A stretch of 64,000 nt of DNA from Microbacterium sp. BK668 (GTDB taxonomy: Bacteria > Actinomycetota > Actinomycetes > Actinomycetales > Microbacteriaceae). Positions 47,368-56,527 of the stretch are shown piece by piece; the stretch's first letter is position 1, and the number at the start of each line of letters is the position of its first letter. The stretch spans positions 2,294,001 through 2,358,000 of the forward strand of contig NZ_SNWG01000001.1 in NCBI RefSeq assembly GCF_004362195.1. Direction: 5' to 3'. The position numbers and the translations under genes are program-made. The notes beneath the pieces are model-generated. The model worked only from the letters and a program-made list of their open reading frames with translations, ran no database searches and had not been told where the DNA came from.

Positions 47368-48209
47368 GGGGAGGTCTCCGAAGGGGCGGGGGAATGGAGG
47401 AGGTCGAGGAACGTGCGATGGAGCAGCCCGTTGGTCGCGACGACGGACCGTGCGCTGATCGTGTCCTCGCCGTCGAACGAGGTCACCCGGCCGCCGGCCT
47501 CGGTGATGATCGCGACGTGCGACGCGATGTCGTACTCCTTGACGTCGAACTCGCCGACGAACTCGAGGCGCCCCTCGGCGAGGAGCATGTACGGCCACGC
47601 GTCGCCATAGCCGCGGTCTCGCCACACCGATGCCGTCAGCCGCTCGAGGGCCTCCAGCTCGCCGGCGTCGCGCCACTGCCCGATGCTCTGGAAGCTCACG
47701 CTCGCCTCGACGAGGGAGTCGATTCGCGAGACCGAGAGCCGACGGGCGCCGCCCTCGGGGGTGTTCGTCCAGGCACCGAGCCCGGTCGCCGCCCACCAGC
47801 GCCGTCCGATCGAGGGCTGGCTGACCACGCCCACGCGGGGCACGCCGTCGACGCTCAGCGCGATGAGGGTCGACCACATCGGGATGCCCTTGAGGTAGTT
47901 CGCGGTGCCGTCGATCGGATCGAGGATCCACTGGCGCGACGTGCTCCCGGCGGAGCCGAACTCCTCGCCGAAGATGCCGTCGCCCGGGCGCTCCGCCTCG
48001 ATGAGGTCGCGCATGATGCGCTCCGTCGCGAGGTCGGCCTCGGTGACGTGCGAGGAGTCGGCCTTCACCCGCACGTCGAGGTCGGGGGCGTCGAAGCGCT
48101 CCATCGAGGTGCTGTCGGCAGCATCCGCGAGCCGCAGCGCGAACGCGAGATCGGAGGTGAGATCCCCTTCGAAGGGCGCGCCGAAGGGCGTCGTGGAGGA
48201 GGGGGTCAC
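47364..48209 (-). CDS. hisN: Inositol monophosphatase family enzyme (HisN-like)
   Basis: A 281-residue Mg2+-dependent phosphatase. The metal-binding motifs are FGEEFG, then WILDPIDGTANYLKGIP, and the C-terminal part YGDAWPYMLLAEGRLEFV. In actinobacteria this type is usually histidinol-phosphatase (last phosphate step of histidine synthesis), but inositol-phosphatase activity cannot be excluded from sequence. The GTG start is at 48209. The stop overlaps the start of the split lipoprotein gene by four bases. Confidence 0.85.
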   Translation of the reverse strand: MTPSSTTPFGAPFEGDLTSDLAFALRLADAADSTSMERFDAPDLDVRVKADSSHVTEADLATERIMRDLIEAERPGDGIFGEEFGSAGSTSRQWILDPIDGTANYLKGIPMWSTLIALSVDGVPRVGVVSQPSIGRRWWAATGLGAWTNTPEGGARRLSVSRIDSLVEASVSFQSIGQWRDAGELEALERLTASVWRDRGYGDAWPYMLLAEGRLEFVGEFDVKEYDIASHVAIITEAGGRVTSFDGEDTISARSVVATNGLLHRTFLDLLHSPAPSETSP

Positions 48210-48304
48210 GCGATCAAGGATACGTGGCTGGGGGATGCCTCGATTTCCGTGTCGCGCGATCGTGATGGTAACGTTGACCCTCGGTTCGCCAGGCGGCGGA
48301 CTGC

Positions 48305-48377
48305 GCGCCTCTAGCTCAATCGGCAGAGCAACTGACTCTTAATCAGTGGGTTCAGGGTTCAAGTCCCTGGGGGCGCA
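48305..48377 (+). tRNA. tRNA-Lys (CUU anticodon)
   Basis: The 73-base gene starts GCGCCTC and ends GGGGCGC plus discriminator A; seven acceptor pairs include one G-U. The anticodon arm ACTGA-CTCTTAA-TCAGT gives anticodon CUU. The D arm AGCTCAATCGGCAGAGC and T arm GGTTCAAGTCC are standard. CCA is not encoded. Confidence 0.95.
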
Positions 48378-48389
48378 CCGAAGACAGAT

Positions 48390-48408
48390 GGCCCCGCTCC
48401 GCGGGGCC
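48390..48408 (+). terminator. Terminator after tRNA-Lys
   Basis: GGCCCCGC pairs perfectly with GCGGGGCC around a three-base loop, followed by TTCTCTCGTCT. It starts 12 bases after the tRNA 3' end. Confidence 0.8.
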
Positions 48409-48436
48409 TTCTCTCGTCTGTGGGCTCCGCCGCGCG

Positions 48437-48505
48437 CGAGCCCGATGCAGGGGGTCGCCGCGAGCGAGCCCGATGCAGGGCGGGGTGGCCGAGCCCGATG
48501 CTGGG
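48437..48505. repeat. Three direct copies of a 16-bp word
   Basis: CGAGCCCGATGCAGGG occurs at 48437-48452 and 48465-48480, and with one change (T for A) at 48490-48505. The start-to-start distances are 28 and 25 bases. It fills the gap between the tRNA-Lys terminator and the 3' end of the MFS gene. Confidence 0.85.
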
Positions 48506-48512
48506 GCGGAGT

Positions 48513-49949
48513 TCAGCCGCCGTCCGTGGCGTCCGCAGCGGTGCGCCCCGGCGTGAAGACCCGACGCACGCGGGGGAACGTCGCCGCGGCGACGACGATC
48601 GCGAGGGCCGCGCAGGCAGCCGCGGCGAGGTGCGCGCCGCTCGAGCCGGCCTCCGCGGCGGCGAGAGCGCCGGCGCCGGCCTCGATCGCGGCCGCGCGCC
48701 GCATCGCATCCACCGCACCGAACACGGCGATGCCGATCGCTCCGCCGATCTGGGCTGTGGACGAGGCCAGCCCCGAACTCACTCCCGCATTCCGTGCCGC
48801 CATGCCATCGGCGATGACGAGGGTGGTGGGCGTGAAGCTGAAGGCGACGCCGGTCGCCGCTACGAGCAGCGCCGGGAGCACCCGCCATGCGTAGTGTGAG
48901 CCCGTGTCGACGGCGGCGAAGAGGACGTGGGCGAGCACGAGGAGCGCCAGACCCAGGATCGTGACCCACTCCGGTCCGAGACGCGCGAGGAGCCGTGGCA
49001 GGAGCAGCGTGCTGACGAGGAACCCCGCCAGGGACGTCGGGAGCATCGCGAGCCCGGCCGCGGCGGGATCGAACAGCAGCACCTGCTGGATGAGAAGCGC
49101 CACGAGGACGAAGCACGCGATGCGCGCCGCTCCGCCGAGCATGTTCACGACGATGCCGCCGGCCACGCGCGGCTCTCGCAGCGCCGACGGGGGCAGGACC
49201 GGGTCGACTGCCCGGCGCTCGACGAGGACGACCCCGAACCCTCCGACCACGGCGACCGCGCCCGCGAGCACGAGGCCGGGCGATGCGGGCCCGTACGAAG
49301 CCGCGCTCAGCACGCCGTAGACGATGGCGACGGCGGTCGCCGTGAGCAGGGCGGCGCCCAGCGCGTCGAACCGGCGGCGCGTGCCGCCGGCATCCGCCGA
49401 AAGGAGGAACCACCCCGCCACGCCGACGGCGGCGGCTGCGGCAGCCGTGACGAACATGACGCTCTGCCAGCCGAACCCCGCGGTCAGCACCCCGCCGACG
49501 GTCACGCCGGCGGCGCCCCCCGCCGTGGACGCCGCGCCCCACCAGCTCATCGTCCGCGCCCGCTCGGCTCCCGCGAAGCGCGCGAGGATGATCGACATGG
49601 CCGCGGGACTCAGCATCGCCGCCCCCGCGCCCTGGATGAGCCGCGCGATGACGAGGATGGTCTCGGTCGTGGCACACCCGCCCAGGACCGAGCCCGCCAC
49701 GAGCGTCGTCGCGCCGGCGAGGAAGAGACGGCGTCGTCCGAAGACGTCGGCGGCGCGGCCCGACACGAGCAGCAGTCCGCCGAACGCGAGGTAGTAGGCG
49801 TTGAGCACCCACGCCGTGCCCACGGCGGTGAGCCCGAGAGTCGCCGCGATCGACGGAAGCGCGACGTTGAGGACGCTGGTGTCGAGCATGACGACGAACT
49901 GCGCCGCGACCAGCGTCGAGATGAGAGCGAAGCTGCGACTCCCGGGCAT
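48513..49949 (-). CDS. Drug-type MFS exporter (DHA2-like, 14 helices)
   Basis: A 478-residue efflux protein with about fourteen hydrophobic segments. N-terminal motifs are those of the drug:H+ antiporter-2 group: AQFVVMLDTSVLNVALPSIAA, then NAYYLAFGGLLLVSGRAADVFGRRR split across helices 2-3, and RLIQGAGAAMLSPAAMSII. The ATG at 49949 (MPGSRSFALIS) is the natural start; a longer frame upstream is non-coding. It is divergent from the LIV-type importer operon across 236 bases. Confidence 0.9.
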   Translation of the reverse strand: MPGSRSFALISTLVAAQFVVMLDTSVLNVALPSIAATLGLTAVGTAWVLNAYYLAFGGLLLVSGRAADVFGRRRLFLAGATTLVAGSVLGGCATTETILVIARLIQGAGAAMLSPAAMSIILARFAGAERARTMSWWGAASTAGGAAGVTVGGVLTAGFGWQSVMFVTAAAAAAVGVAGWFLLSADAGGTRRRFDALGAALLTATAVAIVYGVLSAASYGPASPGLVLAGAVAVVGGFGVVLVERRAVDPVLPPSALREPRVAGGIVVNMLGGAARIACFVLVALLIQQVLLFDPAAAGLAMLPTSLAGFLVSTLLLPRLLARLGPEWVTILGLALLVLAHVLFAAVDTGSHYAWRVLPALLVAATGVAFSFTPTTLVIADGMAARNAGVSSGLASSTAQIGGAIGIAVFGAVDAMRRAAAIEAGAGALAAAEAGSSGAHLAAAACAALAIVVAAATFPRVRRVFTPGRTAADATDGG

Positions 49950-50090
49950 GGGCGATGGCCTCCACGACGATCCGAACCCCGGACACGATACCCAGCCCTC
50001 CACCGTCCGGTTCGGCTGCAGCGGCATGCCGGCCCGGGGATGCTCGCGTCGCCTCCCCCCGGAACGGCTTCACGTCCGATCGCCTCCGAC

Positions 50091-50119
50091 TTGCGACCTG
50101 CCGCTACATTTCCTATCTT
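50091..50119 (+). promoter_or_regulatory. Promoter of the LIV-type importer operon
   Basis: TTGCGA (-35) and TATCTT (-10) are separated by exactly 17 bases, in an A/T-rich patch. The predicted start point is near 50126, about 60 bases before the ATG of the binding-protein gene. Confidence 0.6.
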
Positions 50120-50124
50120 TCTAG

Positions 50125-50146
50125 TACCTGAATCGGCTTTCAGGTA
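50125..50146. promoter_or_regulatory. Inverted-repeat operator over the transcription start
   Basis: TACCTGAA-TCGGCT-TTCAGGTA is a perfect 8-bp inverted repeat with a six-base centre. It begins six bases after the -10 hexamer, so a bound repressor would block initiation. The TetR-family gene inside the same operon (56511-57197) is the natural candidate. Confidence 0.6.
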
Positions 50147-50185
50147 GACAGCACCCACTCCCTTCCGATGGTGAAAGGCACTCAC

Positions 50186-51391
50186 ATGCGGGTTACGAAG
50201 AAGTTGCTCCTGGGGTCCATGGCCGCGTCGGCCGCGCTCGTGCTCGCGGCCTGCGCCCCGACCGCGGGAGCCGGCGGGGATCCCGCCGCCTCCGGCGATG
50301 CCGGTCCCTCCGAGGTGACGGTCGGCATCGTCACGAGCGAGACGGGTCCGCTCGCCGGATACGGAAAGCAGTACCTCGATGCCTTCAAGGCCGGGCTCGA
50401 CTACGCGACCGACGGGTCGAACGAGGTCGACGGCACGACGATCACCGTGGAGTACCGCGACGATGCGGGCGACGCCGACAAGGCCGTCACGGCGGTCAAG
50501 GAGCTCATCGGCTCCGGCGTCAGCATCATCGCGGGAACGGCTTCCTCGGGCGTCGCCCTCGCCGTCGCCGAGCAGGCCGAGCAGAACAAGGTGCTCTACA
50601 TCTCCGGCCCCGCCGCGGCCGACGCGATCACCGGCATCAACGACTACACCTTCCGGTCCGGTCGCCAGAGCGCGCAGGACGTTGCGACGGCCGGCACGTT
50701 CCTCGACGAGCTCGAGGGTAGGACGGTCACCGTCTTCGCACAGAACAACGCCTTCGGCACGGGCAACGAGGCCGCCGTCAAGGCCATCCTCGGGGCGCAG
50801 GGGGCGACCGTGAACTCCGTGCTCGTCCCGGAGGACGCGACCGAGTTCACGCCCTTCGCGCAGCAGGTGCTCGCAGGAAACCCCGACCTCGTGTTCGTCG
50901 CGTGGGCCGGGGCCACCTCCGGAGCGATGTGGCAGGCGATGAGCCAGCAGGGAGTGCTCGACGCGATCCCGGTCGTCACCGGTCTCGGCGACTCCGCGAC
51001 CTTCAGCGCGTACGGCGAGGCGTCCGAGAAGATCAGCTTCCTCAACCACTACTTCCCGGGAGGCCCCGACAACGCGGTGAACGACGCGATGATCGAGGCG
51101 ATCGAGGCCCAGGGCGGAACACCCGACCTCTTCAGCCCGGACGGCTTCAACGCGGCGATCATGATCGTCCAGGCCGTCGCAGAGGGCAAGGGCGACGTCG
51201 ACGCGATGATCGCGGCCCTCGAGGGCTTCGAGTTCGACGGCCCCAAGGGCACGATGACCGTCCGCGCGAGCGACCACGCCCTCGTCCAGGAGATGTACCA
51301 GGTCAAGCTCGTCGCCGACGGCGGCGGCTTCACGCCGGAGCTCGTCGACACGGTCGCGGCCGACGACGTCGCTCCCGCCGAAGCGCAGTGA
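50186..51391 (+). CDS. LIV-type ABC transporter substrate-binding lipoprotein
   Basis: A 401-residue extracellular lipoprotein that captures the substrate for the downstream ABC importer. The signal peptide ends in lipobox LAAC. The mature part has the branched-chain amino acid/amide receptor fold: VTVGIVTSETGPLAGYGKQ, then GVSIIAGTASSGVALAVAEQ and NNAFGTGNEAAV. The ATG at 50186 is preceded by AAAGG; an upstream ATG at 50168 is less likely. This family binds amino acids, amides, aromatic acids and other small carboxylates. It heads the island operon. Confidence 0.92.
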   Translation: MRVTKKLLLGSMAASAALVLAACAPTAGAGGDPAASGDAGPSEVTVGIVTSETGPLAGYGKQYLDAFKAGLDYATDGSNEVDGTTITVEYRDDAGDADKAVTAVKELIGSGVSIIAGTASSGVALAVAEQAEQNKVLYISGPAAADAITGINDYTFRSGRQSAQDVATAGTFLDELEGRTVTVFAQNNAFGTGNEAAVKAILGAQGATVNSVLVPEDATEFTPFAQQVLAGNPDLVFVAWAGATSGAMWQAMSQQGVLDAIPVVTGLGDSATFSAYGEASEKISFLNHYFPGGPDNAVNDAMIEAIEAQGGTPDLFSPDGFNAAIMIVQAVAEGKGDVDAMIAALEGFEFDGPKGTMTVRASDHALVQEMYQVKLVADGGGFTPELVDTVAADDVAPAEAQ

Positions 51392-51413
51392 CCGGGCGGA
51401 GCTTCCGGCCATC

Positions 51414-52193
51414 ATGAACGCATCCCACCCGTCCGCGTCGCGCGGATCCGCGCTCCGGGTCGAAGGACTCGGACTGCAGATCGGCGGGGCGACGATCCTC
51501 GAGGACGTCGACCTCGACATCCCCGCCGGCTCAGTGGTCGGTGTCATCGGACCGAACGGCGCCGGCAAGACCACCCTCTTCAACGTGATCTCCGGCCTCG
51601 TCCGGCCCACGGCCGGCCGCATCGTCCTCGACGACCGCGACATCACCTCGGTGGCGGTCCCCGCGCGGGCGCGGGCGGGACTGGGGCGCACCTTCCAGAC
51701 CTCGAGCCTCTTCCCGAAGCTCACCGTGCTCGAGAACGTGCGCCTGGCAGCACAGGTCTCGATCGGCGGGGACTACTCGCTCTTCCGCTTCCCACGGAGG
51801 ACGGATGCCGCGACCCGCCTCGCGCTCGGCAAGCTCGACGCGGTGGGGCTCGCCCACAAGGCGGACTCCCTCGCCGGCGACATCTCGCACGGCGACAAGC
51901 GCAAGCTCGAGATCGCGGTGCTCCTGGCGACGGAGGCGAGCCTCGTCCTCCTCGACGAGCCCATGGCGGGCGTCGCCTCCGGCGATGTCGCCGGGCTCGT
52001 CGAGAGCATCCGTGTCATGCAGCGCGAGAAGGGCTGCACGGTCCTCATGGTCGAGCACCACATCGACGTGCTGATGGGCCTCGTCGACAAGGTGGCCGTC
52101 ATGTACTTCGGCACGATCATCGCGTTCGACACCCCGCAGAACGTCATGGCGAATCCGACCGTGCAGAGCGCGTACCTCGGGACCGCCGCGTGA
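51414..52193 (+). CDS. livG: LIV-type ABC transporter ATP-binding protein (LivG-like)
   Basis: A 259-residue cytoplasmic ATPase. Walker A is GPNGAGKTT, Q-loop GRTFQTSSLFPKLTV, and Walker B LVLLDEPMAG, with the ABC signature in the LivG-typical degenerate form (DISHGDKRKLEIA). The C-terminal FGTIIAFDTPQNVMANPTVQ is LivG-specific. The gene overlaps livF by one base (TGATG). Confidence 0.92.
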   Translation: MNASHPSASRGSALRVEGLGLQIGGATILEDVDLDIPAGSVVGVIGPNGAGKTTLFNVISGLVRPTAGRIVLDDRDITSVAVPARARAGLGRTFQTSSLFPKLTVLENVRLAAQVSIGGDYSLFRFPRRTDAATRLALGKLDAVGLAHKADSLAGDISHGDKRKLEIAVLLATEASLVLLDEPMAGVASGDVAGLVESIRVMQREKGCTVLMVEHHIDVLMGLVDKVAVMYFGTIIAFDTPQNVMANPTVQSAYLGTAA

Positions 52194-52975
52194 TGGACGA
52201 CGCTGAACGTGCGGCGGCGGGATCGCCGCCCGCACCCCCGATCCTGGAGGTGTCGAACCTGCGCTGCTCGATCGGCGGTCAGCAGGTCGTCGAGGACGTC
52301 TCCTTCTCCGTGCCGGCGACGGGCATCACCGCCGTCCTCGGCCGCAACGGCGCCGGCAAGACCTCGACGATCCGCGGCATCCTGGGCCTCATCTCCCGCC
52401 GCGGCGAGGTGCGCCTCGCGGGCGACCGGATCGACGGGCTGCCCACGTACCGGGTCGTGCGTCGCGGAGTCGGCTACGTCCCCGAGGACCGCGAGGTCTT
52501 CTCGAAGCTCACGGTCGCCGAGAACCTCGCCCTCGCCGAGCGCCAGCGCAATCCGCGCCGAGAGCTGGTGGAGGCGCTCTTCCCCGACCTGGTGGCCCGG
52601 CGCGACCAGGCCGCCGGCACACTGTCCGGCGGGCAGCAGCAGATGGTGTCGGTGGCCCGGGCCCTGCTGAACGACAACCGGATCCTCCTCGTGGACGAGC
52701 CGACGAAGGGCCTCGCCCCGAAGATCGTGACCGAGGTAGCCGACGCGCTCGCGGAGGCGTCGAAGACCGTGCCGATCCTCCTCGTCGAGCAGAACCTCGA
52801 CGTGGTGCGGCGGCTTGCGGCGGATGCGATCGTCATCGGCGGCGGCCGGGTCGTCCACACCGGCTCGGCGGAAGCGATCCTCGACGACGAAGACCTCACC
52901 CGTCGCCTGTTGGGGGTGCACGTCGACGAGGCTGTCTCCGGTGATGCGCGGACAGACCGGAGGCAGACGACGTGA
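52193..52975 (+). CDS. livF: LIV-type ABC transporter ATP-binding protein (LivF-like)
   Basis: A 260-residue second ATPase of the importer. Walker A GRNGAGKTS, VGYVPEDREVFSKLTVAENL (LivF hallmark), signature LSGGQQQMVSVARAL, Walker B ILLVDEPTKGLAP. The C-terminus is slightly extended and charged (DARTDRRQTT). GTG at 52190 is an alternative start giving one more residue. It overlaps the permease gene by four bases. Confidence 0.92.
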   Translation: MDDAERAAAGSPPAPPILEVSNLRCSIGGQQVVEDVSFSVPATGITAVLGRNGAGKTSTIRGILGLISRRGEVRLAGDRIDGLPTYRVVRRGVGYVPEDREVFSKLTVAENLALAERQRNPRRELVEALFPDLVARRDQAAGTLSGGQQQMVSVARALLNDNRILLVDEPTKGLAPKIVTEVADALAEASKTVPILLVEQNLDVVRRLAADAIVIGGGRVVHTGSAEAILDDEDLTRRLLGVHVDEAVSGDARTDRRQTT

Positions 52976-53847
52976 GCACTCTCGTCCTGACCCTGATCAC
53001 CGGCGTCGGTCTCGGCGCCCTCTACTTCCTCGTCGCGAGCGGGCTGAGCCTCATCTACGGACTCATGCACGTGCTCAATTTCGCCCACGGGGCGTTCCTG
53101 ACCCTCAGCGCCTTCCTCGGGTGGGTCGTGGCCCAGGCGCTCGGCACCGACTCATGGTGGTCGTTCCTCGCGTCGATCGCGGTCGGCGCGATCGTCGGCG
53201 CCGCCTTCGCCACGCTCACCGAGCTCGTGCTCATCCGGCCGCTCTACGAACGGCACATCGAGCAGGTCCTCGTGACGGTCGGCCTCTCGTTCGCCGCCGT
53301 CGCCCTCTTCGAGGGGATCTGGGGAACCGACCCCATCACCGTCTCGGGCCCGAGCTGGCTCAAGCAGACGACCGACGTCCTCGGAGCGCGCATCCCCAAT
53401 ACCTACTGGGTGCTCATGATCGCGGCGGCCCTCGTGCTGCTGGCCCTCGTGCTGTTCCTGCAGAAGACGCGCTACGGCATGGTCATCCGGGCGGGGGTCG
53501 AGAACCGCTCGATGGTCACGGCGCTCGGCATCGACGTCCGCCGGTCGTTCACCGTCGTCTTCGCGATCGGCGGGGCGGCGGCCGGGATCGGAGGCGTCCT
53601 CGCGATGCACTACTCCACGTTCGTCTCGGCGCACCTCGGATCGACGCTGCTCATCTTCGCGTTCATCGTGACCGTCGTCGGAGGGCTCGGGTCGCTGACG
53701 GGTGCGGCCGTGGCATCCGTCCTCGTCGCGGTCCTGCAGCAGTTCGCGAACTTCTACCTCGGCGGAACCGGCGACTTCATCGTCGTCATCCTCCTCGCGG
53801 TCGTGCTGCTGGTGCGTCCGTCCGGACTCCTGGGGAGGAAGGCATGA
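52972..53847 (+). CDS. livH: LIV-type ABC transporter permease (LivH-like)
   Basis: A 291-residue inner-membrane permease with about eight hydrophobic segments. LSLIYGLMHVLNFAHGAFLTL near the N-terminus and FAIGGAAAGIGGVLAMHYS in the second half are typical of LivH. It ends VLLVRPSGLLGRKA, the standard LivH C-terminus. GTG start overlapping the livF stop; the stop overlaps the livM start. Confidence 0.92.
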   Translation: MSTLVLTLITGVGLGALYFLVASGLSLIYGLMHVLNFAHGAFLTLSAFLGWVVAQALGTDSWWSFLASIAVGAIVGAAFATLTELVLIRPLYERHIEQVLVTVGLSFAAVALFEGIWGTDPITVSGPSWLKQTTDVLGARIPNTYWVLMIAAALVLLALVLFLQKTRYGMVIRAGVENRSMVTALGIDVRRSFTVVFAIGGAAAGIGGVLAMHYSTFVSAHLGSTLLIFAFIVTVVGGLGSLTGAAVASVLVAVLQQFANFYLGGTGDFIVVILLAVVLLVRPSGLLGRKA

Positions 53848-54965
53848 CCGCCGTCCGCCGCTTCGTGCCCGCGATGGTGGGCGCCGCGCTGATCGTCTTC
53901 ATGGCGATCCTGCCCTTGCTCAACCTCTCGCTCCCCGGCATCCTCCCGACGCCGACGTACCTGCCGGGCACTCTCGCGCTGCTGTCGCTGTGCATGGTGT
54001 TCGCCGCGCTCGCGCTGTCGTACAACCTGCTGCTCGGAAGCGGGGGGATGCTGTCCTTCGGCCACGCCCTCTACTTCGGCGCGGGCGCCTACGGCCTCGG
54101 CATCGCGCTCGAGCACTTCGGAGTGCCGCTGTGGCCGGGCGTCTTCATCGCGCTCCTGGGCGGCATGGTCATCGCGCTGGCGACGGGCGCGGTCGCGATG
54201 CGCGTCTCCGGCATCCCGTTCGCGATGGTGACCCTCGCCTTCGCGCAGGCGGGGTCGGTGCTCGTGCGACGCAACTCCGAGGTGACGGGCGGCGAGGAGG
54301 GGCTCAGCCTCGACACCGATCAGGTTCCCGACATGCTCGTGGGGGTCGTCAACACCCGCAACCTGTACTGGTTCGCCCTCGCCGTGCTCGTCGTCGTCTA
54401 TCTCGTGACGCTGTGGGTCGACACCTCCCGGCTCGGGCACCTCGTGCGAGCCACGCGCGAGAACGAGCAGCGCGTGCGCGTGCTCGGGCTCCAGCCCTAC
54501 CGCGCCAAGCTGATCGTGTTCGTGATCGCTGCCGTGCTCGCGAGCCTCGCCGGCGTCGCGTACATGCTGCTGCAGTCGGGCACGGTCCCGCGTGCCGTAT
54601 CGGCAGACCTCACGATCACCATCCTCGTCATGGTCGTGCTCGGTGGCGTCGGATTCCGGTGGGGTGCCATTGTGGGCGGTGTGCTCTACACGCTGCTCGA
54701 TCAGCGGCTGACCGTGCTCGCCGGGTCGGAGGCGATCGCCGGCCTGCCCGGCGTGCTGCGCATCCCGCTGTCGGAGCCGCTGTTCCTGCTCGGAGTCCTG
54801 TTCATCCTCGTCGTCATGTTCCTGCCGGGGGGGATCGCCGGGACGATCGACGCGTGGGTGCGCCGCCGGCGCGGCGAGCGTGCGCGTGTCGCACTGCGCG
54901 GCATCGACGACGCCGAGTCCCAGGCCGAGACCCGCGCGGACTCCGACCGCGAGGTGCGCGTATGA
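53844..54965 (+). CDS. livM: LIV-type ABC transporter permease (LivM-like)
   Basis: A 373-residue second permease. Its signature segments are ALSYNLLLGSGGMLSFGHALYFGAGAYG, RATRENEQRVRVLGLQPYRAKL (the cytoplasmic coupling loop), and VMVVLGGVGFRWGAIVGG, each as expected for LivM. A charged tail of about 45 residues follows the last helix (DDAESQAETRADSDREVRV). The stop overlaps the start of the acyl-CoA ligase gene, tying the importer to catabolism. Confidence 0.92.
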   Translation: MTAVRRFVPAMVGAALIVFMAILPLLNLSLPGILPTPTYLPGTLALLSLCMVFAALALSYNLLLGSGGMLSFGHALYFGAGAYGLGIALEHFGVPLWPGVFIALLGGMVIALATGAVAMRVSGIPFAMVTLAFAQAGSVLVRRNSEVTGGEEGLSLDTDQVPDMLVGVVNTRNLYWFALAVLVVVYLVTLWVDTSRLGHLVRATRENEQRVRVLGLQPYRAKLIVFVIAAVLASLAGVAYMLLQSGTVPRAVSADLTITILVMVVLGGVGFRWGAIVGGVLYTLLDQRLTVLAGSEAIAGLPGVLRIPLSEPLFLLGVLFILVVMFLPGGIAGTIDAWVRRRRGERARVALRGIDDAESQAETRADSDREVRV

Positions 54966-56527
54966 GCTGGGAGACCCTGCTCGCCGACGAACCGCACACG
55001 ATCGGCCGGTGGCTGACCGACCGTGCGGAGCAGTCGCCTGCGCGCATCGCGATCGACGACCGCGGCGTGACGACGGACTACGCGACTCTGGCCGCGCGTG
55101 CCGCCGGCCTCGCCGACGGTCTGCGCCAAGCGGGCTTCGGTCCCGGACAGCGCCTCGCCACGGTGACGGGCAACTCGACGGACCACGTCGTCGTGCTCTT
55201 CGCGTGCGCCCTCGCCGGCGTCGCGCTCGTGCCGCTGTCGTGGCGGCTGACGCCGCGCGAGCTCGCCGACCTGCTCGAGCGGGCCGATCCGGCGCTCCTG
55301 CTCGTCGAGGACGAGTACTGCACCCTCGCTTCCGAGGCCCTGCGCGGGATCCCCATCCCGCCGCCGACGGCGGCCCTCGGCAGCGCCGGGGTCGAAGCGG
55401 CCGTTCCGCCCGCGCGGGAACCCGTCGTCGCACGTCACGTCCGCGACGACGACCCGCTTCTGGTCGTCTTCACGTCGGGCAGCGAGGCGGCGCCGAAGGG
55501 CGTCGTGCTCACGCACGCGAACTGCTTCTGGACCAACCTCGCGCTGGCGCGTGCGCTGCCGCTCGTCCAGGACGACGTCGTCCTCGCGATGCTGCCGCAG
55601 TTCCACATCGCCGCATGGAACTGCCAGCCGCTGCTGGCCTGGTGGGTGGGAGCCGCCGTCGTGCTCGAGCGCTCGTTCCAGCCGTCCCGCGCCCTGCAGC
55701 TGATCCGCGAGCGGCGCGTGACGGCGATGATGGGCGTCCCCACCCAGTACGCGCTGCTCGCAGGGGAGCGGGAGTGGGCGCGGGCCGACGTCTCGAGCCT
55801 CCGGTTGGCGCTCGTCGGCGGAGCCACCATGCCGGTCGAACTGCAGAAGGAGTGGAGCGGGCGCGGTGTTCCGCTCACGCAGGGGTACGGACTCACCGAG
55901 GCCGCGCCGAACGTGCTGTACCTTCCCGCCGCGGAAGCCGCGACGCATCCCGGCTCGGTCGGTCGCCCGTATCCGCATGTCTCGGTCGGCGTCGTCGATC
56001 CGGTCTCCGAGCTCCCGCTCGAGGGCGAGGCGACGGGCGAGCTCTGGGTGCGCGGTCCGAGCGTGTTCGCGGGGTACCTGCGGGATCCGGATGCCTCGTC
56101 CCGCGCGATGTCGGGGGAGTGGCTGCGCACCGGCGATCTCGTTCACCGCGGCCCCGACGGGATGTTCCGCATCGTCGACCGCCTGAAGGACATCTTCATC
56201 TCTGGCGGAGAGAACGTCGCACCGGCCGAGGTGGAGCACGCGCTGCTGCTGCACCCGCTCATCGACGCGGCCGCCGTCGTGGGCGTGCCCGACCCGGTGT
56301 GGGGAGAGCGCGGCGTCGCCTTCGTCGTTCGGGCGCCGGGCGCGCTCCTTTCCGAGGACGAGGTCCTCGCGCACGCCCGCCGCAATCTGGCGGCGTTCAA
56401 GGTTCCCGTACGCGTGGAGTTCGTCGAGACGCTGCCGCGGTCGACGATCGAGAAGCTCGCCCGGTCGCGCCTGCGCGAACGGGCGCTGCACCTGGGGGAA
56501 GGAGGGGGACATGCGCGTCCCCGGTGA
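54962..56527 (+). CDS. AMP-forming acyl-CoA synthetase
   Basis: A 521-residue ligase of the ANL superfamily that activates a carboxylic acid to its CoA thioester through an acyl-adenylate. The P-loop-like motif is VFTSGSEAAPKGVVLTH. GYGLTEAAP and GEWLRTGDLVHRGPDG (the adenylate-binding motifs) and the DRLKDIFISGGENVAP hinge are intact. The catalytic C-terminal lysine would be in LPRSTIEKLARSRL. The substrate is not evident from motifs; location in the importer operon suggests it activates the imported acid. It overlaps the TetR gene by 17 bases. Confidence 0.9.
   Translation: MSWETLLADEPHTIGRWLTDRAEQSPARIAIDDRGVTTDYATLAARAAGLADGLRQAGFGPGQRLATVTGNSTDHVVVLFACALAGVALVPLSWRLTPRELADLLERADPALLLVEDEYCTLASEALRGIPIPPPTAALGSAGVEAAVPPAREPVVARHVRDDDPLLVVFTSGSEAAPKGVVLTHANCFWTNLALARALPLVQDDVVLAMLPQFHIAAWNCQPLLAWWVGAAVVLERSFQPSRALQLIRERRVTAMMGVPTQYALLAGEREWARADVSSLRLALVGGATMPVELQKEWSGRGVPLTQGYGLTEAAPNVLYLPAAEAATHPGSVGRPYPHVSVGVVDPVSELPLEGEATGELWVRGPSVFAGYLRDPDASSRAMSGEWLRTGDLVHRGPDGMFRIVDRLKDIFISGGENVAPAEVEHALLLHPLIDAAAVVGVPDPVWGERGVAFVVRAPGALLSEDEVLAHARRNLAAFKVPVRVEFVETLPRSTIEKLARSRLRERALHLGEGGGHARPR

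Noticed and set aside
48437..48505. CRISPR array or origin iterons
   Set aside because: There are only three 16-bp copies with 9-12-base gaps, too short for CRISPR spacers. There is no dnaA, rep or cas gene nearby.
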